Under the pieces are notes generated by a model. The model saw only the letters and a program-made list of their open reading frames with translations. It was not told the DNA's origin and searched no databases. Both the position numbers and the translations under genes were made by a program. This document shows, piece by piece, positions 12,141 through 23,818 of a stretch of DNA of 42,296 bases (position 1 is the stretch's first letter; every line of letters starts with the position of its first letter). The DNA comes from Chrysomallon squamiferum (lineage: Eukaryota > Mollusca > Gastropoda > Neomphalida > Peltospiridae): assembly GCA_012295275.1 (NCBI GenBank), contig CM022665.1:17805854-17848149 (forward strand), written 5' to 3'.

Positions 12141-13985
12141 ATTCTATTAGTGTGTAGTTTGTGTGATGCGTATGTGTAATTGTGTGTGTTTGTGTGCATT
12201 TGAATATTTGTGTATGTGTGCATGTGTGATTATATTTCTGAGTGAGGACTTTATGTACATTATTTATTTTTAATACTCAGTCACAAATGGTGTGTTTGTA
12301 CAAAATACATTTCTAATAAGTTGATACACATATACATTGACTCTGCCGAGTGACTCCCTTTAAATGAGGAAAATGACTATTTACTTATGCTGCGACAGCG
12401 GTTAAGTGTTCCTCTTGTTACTCTAACAGTTTTAATCAATATGCCATTAGTTTTATTTGTCCTGATTGAATTCTTTGTAACACATGTACACTGGATTTAC
12501 GCAGATCACACCGCTGTTGTAGTCTGCTGTCAGTGTCGAGGTGATTCTTTTTCAATCGATTTTGTTCCTCAGATTCTTTTTTTTTTTTTTTTAAACATTT
12601 TATGTGGCATCTACCTTTGCAAAACATAACTTCCTCATTTTAGATAGTTTATTTTTGTCTTAGTTTCTTGTTCTTTTTATTTCTTCTTCTCTTCTTCTTT
12701 GTCTCTCTTTTTCTTTCTCTTTTTTTCTGTTTCTCTCTAACTTGTAAAAATTCTGTATTTTTGTTTTATTCTGTTTTATATGTGTTATAGATAAAAAAAA
12801 TTAAAATGCATTCTTTCAATATTTATTATTATTATTACTTTTTCAAATATTTTTAATATTATCATTTTTGTTATAATAATAATTATCATTATACATTTTT
12901 ATTATTTATTTATTTACTTATTATTATTATTGTTATTATTATTATTACATGCTCCATCTTTTCAAAGCTGTTTCATTAATGTATCTGTCTCTCTCTCACA
13001 CAAACACACCCTCTCTCTCACTCTTGTCTCTTCCGGCGATTTCTTAATTTTTTTCTCTAATTTTGTAAAAATCTTTTAAAATATTGTTTTATTATTATTA
13101 TTTAAAAAAAAAAGAAAAGAAGAAATATTTCAAGTGTTCTCCAATCTGATCACAAAATAAACACTAAAGGTGTTATAAAATTCCTCTACCCTGTGGTCAA
13201 ACAGTTACTAAAATTATTCATTTAGATTGCTTTAGCTGCTGTTTGGAATGGAAGTCATTCTTTCTGTCACTTTGTCGTCAGCTGACAAGACCAAAACGAT
13301 ATGAAACAAACAAAATTAACACCTGACAAAGACTGATAAGTCAATTACTTTGGGCAAAAACATTATTTTTCTGAGCTGAAGAATCTGATCCCCATTTTGT
13401 TAGTTACGAGGTTAAGGAACATTGTTAAATTGGGTTCCACTGGTAATAAATCTCTTTCATTATTTGATCAATGAGACCCTGCCATGGCAAGGAAGTTTCA
13501 TTTTCTTCAGTTAAATTTATTTATTTTCAAATCAGTCATAACAGGAAAAGAAAAAAATTATCATCTTAAATTGGTTTAGTGCATGGAAGAGATTGTGCCA
13601 GTATTAAGGATGCTGTTAATGTGAGGAAAACCATATCTTCAGAGTTTTTGTTACATGTATAAAAACATTATGAAAAATTGGCATATGAAAACATTTACTT
13701 AAGTATGGATGTATATTTATATATATATATATATATATTGAGAGAGAGAGAGAGAAAAAAAAAAGCCATTATAATAATATTCTTGATTCTCTAAAATTTT
13801 CTCAAAATCAGTTGAGATTAAAAACAAGCTGGAATAGTTTTTATTTAACAGGAAAGCATGGTGTGACTAGTTCTGAAAAATAAGAAATCCACTGCCACAA
13901 ATCAGTTTGCTATTCTTTTCAATTATCATTACGGTATCTTTTATAAATCACTATCCATAGATATGAAAACACATACTAACATCTT
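12141..13985. other. Noncoding stretch, mostly unique
   Basis: No gene supported. The first part is GT-rich (12140-12230). ATT tracts lie at about 12825-12950, CT-rich DNA at about 12650-12740 and 12985-13030, and a TA run followed by GA at about 13717-13755. The 13140-13500 part is unique with no coding signal. Confidence 0.5.
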
Positions 13986-15000
13986 TGATATACAACTTGA
14001 GGATCCTTTATCTGAAATCCCAAATACTTCCTGCTCCAAGTATTTCAGATAAGAAATCTTCAAGCTATACCAAAAATGCAGCATATACTGGAACTGGAAA
14101 AAATCGATTTAGATGTAATAAGGATTAATTTACTGTACATATTTTCAGCTGTTCCTCTGACACCTTTTGATGCTGAAGCTTATTATGATCTAGATGACAT
14201 TTTTTTCTTAACAATACACCATCCTCCTCATATTTGGTGTTACCAGTATTTCATATGTTTATTATTACTAGTATTACATAATGTACATTTGGTATCAATT
14301 GTTTTCTGTATTTAATAATATGTAATAATTAACAGTATTTGTTATGTCTGTTATTGCTGGTATTTCATGATACATATTTAATGCAGCTAATAGTTCCTGT
14401 TTTTTTTTAACATATCCTTTGATATTTATAATTAGCATTAAAATGTTAGTAGTACTAATTGATATACCAGATCATTTATTTATTATGCTTAGAAATGCAT
14501 ATGGATTTTGTTGTTTTCCTGACCAAGGCTTATTATTAAAAAAAAAACAGAAAAAAAACACCAATGAAAAATAAAGAATGAAAGAGTATTTAACACATAC
14601 AAATTAATACACTTATAATATTGGTTTTCTGATAATTTCTGTTCTCAGGAAACTGAATAAATAATTAGTATTTAGAAAACTACTAGATTTCAATATGTTT
14701 ATTATTATCAATATTTCGTAACATCTACTGTATTAGTATAAATAGTTTATGATAATTTTATATCTGGTAATACCAAATTTTTGTTATATGTTCACATTTT
14801 CTCTGAAGCATGAATTCTGTGGTCTAGTACACTATGCCAGCAAGGTGGATGTTAAATAAGAAGAAAGAATTTATATGTAACAAATGTTTATACTTAGTGT
14901 TGGGTATCAGGTTTAATACATGAGCAGTAGTGTCACACATACATTATATAGAAACACTGGTTTTGTGAGTGTGGAAAGATTTCTTTTTCTTCCTTTTATT
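13986..15000. other. Noncoding AT-rich stretch
   Basis: No gene supported. Loosely repeated words such as CAGTATTTCATA and TTATTATTA recur through 14220-14760, perhaps an ancient tandem repeat. Confidence 0.45.
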
Positions 15001-15004
15001 ATTT

Positions 15005-15240
15005 ATGTTTTGATATTATTATTACTGTTTTGTTATTGTTATTACTGTATTATTATTATTACAACTTTTAGTAATTGTTATTGCATCTGTTATTGTTGTT
15101 TTGTTATTATTATCATTGTTGTGTTATTACTCTTACACTTATTTTGTTATTATTATTATTACAACTTTTGTTACTGTTGTTTTGTTATTATTTTATTGCA
15201 ACTGTTTTATGATTATTATTATTATTACTGTTATGTTGTT
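15005..15240. repeat. (ATT)/(GTT)-rich tract before the first coding exon
   Basis: Degenerate (TTATTA)n with GTT variants runs directly into the pyrimidine-rich splice acceptor of the first coding exon. The open frame 14920-15267 is a translation of this tract and is not a gene. Confidence 0.8.
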
Positions 15241-15248
15241 GTTCTTGC

Positions 15249-15250
15249 AG
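15249..15250 (+). promoter_or_regulatory. Splice acceptor upstream of the arrestin start codon
   Basis: GTTGTTGTTCTTGCAG ends at 15250, a good acceptor preceded by a T-rich tract. It implies that the first coding exon begins at 15251 and that at least one noncoding 5' exon lies upstream, either in this window or beyond it. Confidence 0.7.
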
Positions 15251-15263
15251 CCTGTGAAGAGCA

Positions 15264-15384
15264 ATGATGGAACGACTTGAGAAGTTTCAAATAGTTTTCA
15301 ATGATGCAACTGCCACATACTGCGCTGGCAGCACCGTCTATGGCTATGGTTGGGTGGTTGTTAAGGATCCTTTTTACGTACAAA
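15264..15384 (+). CDS. Arrestin gene, coding exon 1
   Basis: Encodes residues 1-40 plus the first base of codon 41, including FQIVFNDATATYCAGSTVYG, the first strands of the arrestin N domain. The donor is CAAA/GTAAGT. The exon itself begins at 15251. An in-frame TGA lies 9 bases before the ATG, so the protein cannot start further upstream. Confidence 0.9.
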
Positions 15385-15857
15385 GTAAGTGTCTAATTAA
15401 TGATCCATGACTGGTTTACAACTTTGAAAACAACAGAAAATTAATTTCTGTATCAGATAAATTCTTTTCATCTGGCTTTGTCAAAAACTACTTGAGATTT
15501 TTATTTACTTATTTGTATGTTTTATTTTTTTTTTTACTGTTTGTTCATGTTTGTCTGTGTGTGCATAATAAATAAAATTTAAAATGCTAAACTATTAGAT
15601 TTCAAAGGTAAATATTTTTATTTCATTTAAAAAAAAAAATTAAAATATCAACTTAAACATTGTAAATAGTATACATGTGTAGTTTAGTTATTACATTGAT
15701 ATCTTAGTTATAAAATTTGTGTATTAAGTACTTTAATTTATTTTTTATTAATTAATTTTAATGCCACAGGCTTTTACAGCCCCTCCATAATTAACTTACT
15801 GAGCTTCAGAAAATTCTGGTTATAACTTAAGCCATCAGTTAATTATATTTTATGAAC

Positions 15858-15893
<36 letters not shown>

Positions 15894-18800
15894 TATTATT
15901 TTTTATTATTCCTTATTAATTATCTTGACAAACTGAAATTAGTCCATCTGATTACTATAGATATTTTTAACCTTTTTCACATTCAAATGCACATTCATTA
16001 ACAATATAAATATACCCTAACAACTGTATGTATGTATATTGTTCATGTTTGTTCTGGTATCTATTAAGACCTTTTTCTTTTCTTTCTTTCTTTGGGTCAT
16101 TCCGTGTCAAATCACCCAAAAAAAAAAGAAATTTAAACCCGACCGTCTCAGATTTTTATGAAACTTGGTATACTTGTTGACTGGGATCCCACAGCACCAA
16201 ATCTGAAATTTTAGCTCAATCAGACCAGTGGTGTGGGAGATACGGCCCACCGAATTTTGAGATTTTTGCCCAAAATGGGTGTGACCACCAACCTTAGAAC
16301 CCTCATATCTCAGGAACTACTGGGCCAATCTTCATAAAATTGGTATTGTTAGAAAGGCAAAATGACAAGGATACCAAATCTGCCATTTTTGTTTAGTTTG
16401 GAAAATATTGGAGTACCTTGACCTTTTGACCTTTGCTATGACCTTGAAATTGACCGTGTGGATCACGTGATCTTGAGATGACCTTTATTGAAATTTAATC
16501 TCCCACATGTTAACTAAAACATATAAAAGTTTCCTGGGTGTAATATTTTTTGTTTAGCCACAATATAGATTTAAAAAATGCACATACATGAAAATAACAC
16601 CTTTTCAGCGATTAACATCTGATTAACTAAAACCTGAATGATCAATTCTGGATGCTAGGAATAACCGTTTCTCTTGATCATCGAGTAAGACATTGTAGGC
16701 CTACATGTATGCATAAAGTTCACATATAAAAGTTTCCTGGGTATAATATTTTTTGTTTAGCCATAATAGAGATTTAAATAAATGCATACCTGCATGGATG
16801 ATTGATACAATGCATTACAATGTACATTTTCTCTGAGACTAAAAACTCATCTTTGGAGTTAAAACCCACCTGACATGTCTGAAGGAATGCCTGAAGGATA
16901 TGAAAAGATGCCAAATGGCATGACATGTTTTACACAATCAGGCTGAAAGGGTTAACAGGAAGTGATGCTTCAGGCAGGTCAGGAACTCCTTTAGATCCCC
17001 TGGTGCAATCCCCATTGAGCACATGGCAATTAGAAGTTAAAGACAAAGAAGTTTCTTCATCTGCATTTCTTTGACAATCTGAAGCTTTTTAAGTTGGACA
17101 CAGTGTCAGATGTTGATATATAAACAATATTTTTATTTCATAAAACCTATTAAGTAATTTTATCATGTCATGTGGGCCTTGCCATTGGTTTTGAACAAGG
17201 TTTCAGTCAACAACATTACAACCCAGTCTGAAATCAGACGTCATCAAGAGGTTTATTTTCATGTATGTGCATTTTTTAAATCTATATTGTGGCTAAACAA
17301 AAAATATTACACCCAGGAAACTTTTATATGTTTTAGTTAACATGTGGGAGATTAAATTTCAATAAAGGTCATCTCAAGATCACGTGATCCACACGGTCAA
17401 TTTCAAGGTCATAGCAAAGGTCAAAAGGTCAAGGTACTCCAATATTTTCCAAACTAAACAAAAATGGCAGATTTGGTATCCTTTCATTTTGCCTTTCTAA
17501 CAATACCAATTTTATGAAGATTGGCCCAGTAGTTCCTGAGATATGAGGGTTCTAAGGTTGGTGGTCACACCCATTTTGGGCAAAAATCTCAAAATTCGGT
17601 GGGCCGTATCTCCCACACCACTGGTCTGATTGAGCTAAAATTTCAGATTTGGTGCTGTGGGATCCCAGTCAACAAGTTTACCAAGTTTCATAAAAATCTG
17701 AGATGGTCGGGTTTAAACCATTAGGTGATTTGACACGGAATGACCCCTTTCTTTCTTTCTTTTTTTTTTTTTTTTTTTTTTTTTTGTATGGGATAAAAGA
17801 GGATTGTTAGAAAAGATATTTATGAAATCTTATGTTTCCAAAAAAAGATTCTGATTTGGTTTTGATGGTATATTGTGAAATAAATCAGTGTATATAAAGC
17901 TATAATTTAAAAGTAAGATGACAAAGTCTGTACAAACTGTGTTTGGAGGGCATATTTTATTGTGAAATAAATCTGAGTATACAAAACTATAAGTGGAAGG
18001 TAAAATGAACAGGATGATATATAAACTGTGCTTTGAGGGCATATTGTGAAATAAATTGGGCATATTTTATTGTGAATTAAATCTGACTGTGCAAAACTTT
18101 AAAATTAAAGTAAGATGACAAAACTCAGTTTGGAGGACGTATTGTGAGATAAATCTGTGTATAAAAAACTATATGGTGAAGGTAAAATGAACAGGATGAT
18201 ATATAAACTATGCTTGGAGGGCATATTGTGAAATAAATCTGAGTATGCAAAACTATAAGATGATGGTAAGATGACAAAGTCTGTATAAACTGATCTTAGA
18301 GGCCATATTGTGAAATAAGTCTGAGTATACAAAACTATAAAATGAAGGTAAAATGACATGGTACTATACAAACTGTGTCTGGTGGACATATTTTATTGTG
18401 AAATAAAATTGAGTATACAAAACTATAAGATGAAGGTAAGATAGACATGTTGGTGTATAAACTAAGTTTGGAGGGCATATTGTGTAATAAACCTGTATAT
18501 ACACAGCTGTAAGATGAACAGGGTACTGCATAAACAGTTTATTTCTGTGAGTGGTATGTGCTGTGGGCTGGACCATGCAGTGGATTACATTAACCCACAT
18601 CAGTAAGGTTTTGTCATAGAACAGATTTCTCTCTACTTGAAACAAGAGAGGTCTGGAATATCCAGACTATATCACCAGCTATTGTACCTTCCAATCAGAG
18701 TTTACTTGTAGTAGTTAGGTTTCTTTAAACTCTTTATTTTTAATAATTTATTATTATTATTTTTTTTTTTTACCTTATTTTTTTTTTTTATTATTTTTTT

Positions 18801-19942
18801 TTTCATTTTTTCATTTTTTGTTGTTTTTATTTATTTATTTTTATTATTATTTATTCTCTTGCTCTCTCTCTCTCCCACCCTCCCTATAACATGCTAACAA
18901 TGTTTGAACAGACTGACATCCAGAACAATGAACAGACACACAAATTTTATGTAACTAATTTTTTCTTTCATTATAATGTGAATAAGTTTTAGTTACTCCA
19001 GTGCTTATAATCTTTTTCTTCACTTTTTTCCTTTTTTTCCTTATTTATTTATTTATCTTTCTTTTCTTTTTTTTCCTTCTTTTTCTTTTTCTTTTTATAA
19101 GCATCTCTCTTAACATATGAGATTTCATTAATAATTAAGCATCTGAATCGAGTACAGATCAGCTGTTAATTAAAACTTCAAAGTGTTGTGTAACATGTAT
19201 CATGACACTAGAAACACCTGGGGAGAATCTATGTATTAATTAAACTTCCAAGAAACTAGTGTCCTGTGTGTATCTTTGATAGAAGATTATGAAATACAGA
19301 TGAGGGGTGATATACTGGCTGTAATATTTTATGATTCATCTCAGTTCTTGTGATGCTAATGAACTTGGTTAATAATAGATTTATGACAGGCAGAAACTGG
19401 CTTTCACAACCCTGCTACTGAATAACTAACAAATATTTAAGTTTGGTGTACCACATTCACTCTCTCAATCTGTCTTTTTATAACTCGTTCTTTCTCTCAA
19501 AGAAAAAATATTCACCTCTCTTTTTCTTTGTTTTTCCAAACTTTTTTCTCTTCCATTTTTTTAAATTTAATTTTTCATTTTGAATTTTTTTCTTTCACAT
19601 CTGTGTGTCTCTCTCTCAAAGAAAAAATATTCACCTCTCTTTTCTATGTTTTTATCCAATCTTTTTTCTGTCTCACTTTTTGTTTAATATTTTTCTCACT
19701 GACCCTGTCTTCTTCTGTCTCTCTAAAAGAAAAAAATATTCAGCTCTTTTTCTGTTTCTCTCTTTCTGTCCCATCTTTATTTATCCTCTTTTTCTGTTTT
19801 TCTCTCTCTCAGAAAGAGAATTTAGCTCTCTTCTTCTTCCTTTTTTGTTTGAACATTTCTCTTTCTCTTTCTGTCAGTGTCTCTATCTTTCTGTCTCACT
19901 AAAAGAAAAACTCAGCTCACTCTGTCTCTCTGTCTCTCTCTG

Positions 19943-19985
<43 letters not shown>

Positions 19986-22900
19986 GCAAAAACATCTTTC
20001 CTAGGCATAACATCATAAAAAGCTGAGAACATGTGTTAGATTCCACTAGATAACAGTCTAGCATTTTAAATACTTTATTGACATAATAGTGTTTATGTAG
20101 ACATGTTTAATACTGTTTTATATAAACAGGTTTCAGACTGTTTATACATACATACATTTATACATACATATTTACACATTATATATATAAACCAAAAACA
20201 ACCCTACATGTTTGTTTACAGTAATAACAAATTCTTCAAATCTGTTTTTTCTTCTGTAAAATAAAATTTGTTTTATTTGACACTATAATGGGTAATACAT
20301 TATGTTTATGGCAAAAGTAAATAAAAAAGATTTTTAGTGCAAAGTATTATTTAAGTTTGTGTGTGTGTGTTAAAAAAGTGAGAATAAAAAGTTGTAGTCT
20401 TTACATATTTACAAATATATTTACTAAGATACAGAGAGATAAAATATATTTACAAATCAGTTTAGTAATGCACATACTAATATAAAATTTATTAAGTTAC
20501 AGTCACATAGATTTTCTGCAACAGTAAAATTAGACTGATTTATTTATGAATGAATGTACTAAAATAAATGCAGATATAGCGAGGAATTATTAAGATAAAT
20601 ATATACATACACACACATTCACAAACATACACACACAGATATATGGAGAAAGAGAGAGAGACAGAGATAGGTAGATACAGATATATAGATTGATAAATAG
20701 ATAAATAGATAGATGGATAGAAACACAGAGGTAGGTATGTGGCTAGACAGGTCGATAAAAAATTATAATATTTTATATATATATAAAGAGAGAGCTTTTA
20801 CAAATTATGTTAATCTAAGACATATTTATATAATTGTACTTAGTGTTACTAATACATAAACTGTAATGTAACTGGGTGTTACTAACACACCCATACACAC
20901 ATATAGACATACATATAGACATATATATAATATATAATCATATATACACATATAAAACATATTTACAAATTATTGTGCTAGTATTACTAGGTATCTCTAT
21001 GATGGTAGAACCAGTGTGACAAGGGAGTGACAAGAAAAGATTCTTAGTGATTAATAATTCAGTCAGGTACGAGAGTCCAAGGTAATCAGGGAAAGAGATG
21101 AAATGAAATCAGAGAAAATGAAAATAAAGTCGTTTATCATTGGACACAACCCCCACTACTTATCTCAATTAGAAGTGGTCACTCTCTCAACCCCCCCTAC
21201 TTATTTCAATTAGAAGTGGTCACACTCTTGACCTCCCTCAATTAGAAGTGACCGAGATTAGAAATAAGTACAATGTGGAATCACTTACTAGCATGATGGT
21301 GGTTTTGGTGGTTTTTTTGTTTTTTGCTTGGGTTAATTTCATGAAGGTTAATGCATGCTTGTTGTGGACATTGTGAAAAGAAAGAAATTCTTATTAACAA
21401 TTAGCAGTAAGGTGGTGGTGTTGTAGTTGTTGTTCTGGTTGTTGTCACAACTGTAATATGTGTTATGTGAAAACATTAATGAAAATGAAAATACTTTTTT
21501 AAACAGTTTGATATTCAGCTATTTTTTTAATATTATTGTTATTTTTTCTTCTTATTATTATTCTTACTACAGCTACTGCTTCGGTTATTATAAGAATTTA
21601 AGTATGTTTCACACAGATCTAGTGTGTGTATTTATATGAACATATTATGGACATATGTATGGTCCATTGTATGTGATATAATGGGTTATATGTATATGCA
21701 TACAATGCTTATTATGGGTTATTTTACTAATTTTCACAACAATGAATTGTAGTCGGATGTTATTTTTTTCATCTGTGTTTAAAGCATAATTGTCACGTGA
21801 TTCTGGACATACTTGGCAAAGAGCTTTTTTGTACTAGATCAGAATTAGAGTGAAGATTAATGATTTACTGCACTGTTTTAATAATCCCTTAACACTGTTT
21901 GTTTGTGTGGTAAATGGAAAATAACAAACAGAGTGTGTGATATAGATGTGCGTTTTTTTGGTTTCACTGTTTCAGATCTCTCTAAGCTTTTTAACATCTG
22001 TCAGTAATCTTCTTCATGTTGAAGATATCTGTTTGTTTGTGTATTGTATTAAAATACATTTCCTCAAGAATTTTTTACTTCTGGGTGATAGACTGGTTTA
22101 TGTACAAAAAAGTGCTACAGAAGCTTTTTTTTTTAAATTTAAAAAATAAAAATCAATAAATCAATATTAAATAAATAAATAAAAAACAAAAAACAAAATA
22201 AAGAATATGTAGCAGAACAGTATTTAGCAATATTTTGACAGAATAACTATTATTCTTTTTCTATTTTTTTTTCTTTCTCTAAGATTTTGATTTTTTTCAA
22301 AAATTATGAGTAAAAAAAACCCTAAAAATTAACAACACATACATTCATAAAAGAAAAAAGTCAGAAGAAAGTTTTATTTTTTTTATTTGTATGTGTATAT
22401 GTGCAAAATAAACAGACAATATTGTGCATGCATGTGTGCATGAGAGAGAGAGAGAGAGAGAGAGATAAAACAAACAAAAAACAAGAAAGAAAGAAATGAA
22501 AGAACATCTTTAACAGAGTTTCATTTTAACAATACGAGTCACCTTTTTTCTGAATCTACTGATTTATCTTATGTTTTCCAGCAGTACCCAATCCCAAACC
22601 CATATCCAGATAAGTGACTGACCCACAAAGAGGGTCATTTCCTGTCCTCACCCCACCATTAAAGAAAAATTTAATGTGAGAGTAATATGTTAACACAGAT
22701 CATAGATTTTCTTACCAGCCAAGTACTACAGAAATATTGATTTGTCAGGTGAAGCTACTATCTGGATGTCACCCTAATTCAATTAGCTCGTGTCTCCAGG
22801 TCATCATTTTGAATTACGTACATCATTTGACAAGTATCAGTTAGCAAGTAATAATTTACTGTTGTGTAGATTATTGAGTCATAATTTTAAAAATGTAGAT

Positions 22901-23779
22901 TATTTAGTCCTTTTTTTTTTCTTTGTTTTTATACATTTTTTATTAAAGTTTTTTTAATTTGTATTTTTTTTTTTTTTTTATTGTTTTATAGATTACAGAC
23001 AGTTTCTTCATTTATATATTTTTTTAAATTATGTTGATTATTGAGTCTTTTTTTTTTTTTTTTTTTTTTTCTTAAATTATGTACATTTTTAATATATATC
23101 TCATTACTCTGAGCTATAATTTTAATTATTGATTATTGTAGATTATAGGACATATATCTGATTAGAGGGTCACAGTTTTGACCTAAATCTAGTTAGTAAG
23201 TTATCATTTTGAATTCTCAGACTAATGTGAGTGTGTATGTATGTGTGTTTGTGCGTTATTTACAGATAACGTGTGTTAACATTCTGCTGCAAAAAGTATT
23301 GGCAGTTTTTTGTCAGCTAAAACAAATTTATAAAAGAACAAAACAACATAATGACAAATACAGCTGATACATGATAAATGCAACATTATTTTCTGCATCT
23401 AAAGTTCAGTGATTAGAATGTTTGCCTGAGAAATGATGGACCAATGTATATATCCTACTGAGGCAATCACTTCTGTATTTTCCAGTACCAACCATTATGA
23501 TAGAATATGTTCTATACTGATTGGAAAGTTCACATTAAAACATTGCTTGTTAATTTCAGTATTATAATACAGTGACAGTAATAGGTTTCATCATTATATG
23601 ATTAAAACAGTAGTCTTTGTCTTTGTCTGTGGGACACTGGGTTGGTTTGTGTGTTTATTGTGTGTATGATTTGTTTTTATTTTTTGTGCAGTTAAGTGTG
23701 TATATGTGTTTATCTTATGTGTGTATGTTTATGTATATGTATGGATGTATTTTAAAGTAATGCAAGCTTGTAGCTACAC

Positions 23780-23818
<39 letters not shown>

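Larger units (their letters stand above)
16094..17746. mobile_element. 1653-bp foldback DNA transposon, non-autonomous
   Basis: The element starts GGGTCATTCCGTGTCAAATC and ends with its reverse complement. Its terminal inverted repeats are about 500 bp each and nearly identical by eye. The left arm carries a short A-rich change near its end, and there are a few point or 1-base differences. The interior of about 655 bp has no open frame of 60 codons, so it cannot encode a transposase. It sits in a CTTT tetranucleotide run, and the flanks 16082-16093 and 17747-17758 are both CTTTCTTTCTTT. A target duplication of 4, 8 or 12 bp is therefore possible but not provable. The superfamily is unassigned. 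Confidence 0.85.

Noticed and set aside
13993-14062. AGGATCCTTTATCTGAAATC...TATTTCAGATAAG, resembling a pogo/Tigger-type transposon end
   Set aside because: Only one end is visible, no partner end or clear TA duplication could be matched, and the likeness is from memory.
14920-15267. 115-codon open frame just before coding exon 1
   Set aside because: It is a translation of an ATT/GTT trinucleotide tract and a polypyrimidine acceptor, in a different frame from the arrestin start.
17830-18645. Three minus-strand frames with repeated SKHSLYIILFILPS-type peptides
   Set aside because: The peptide repeats mirror the DNA minisatellite and carry stops; no independent coding signal.
19528-20018. Overlapping 124- and 137-codon open frames
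   Set aside because: They are Leu/Ser/Phe-rich translations of a CT-rich minisatellite in two frames at once.
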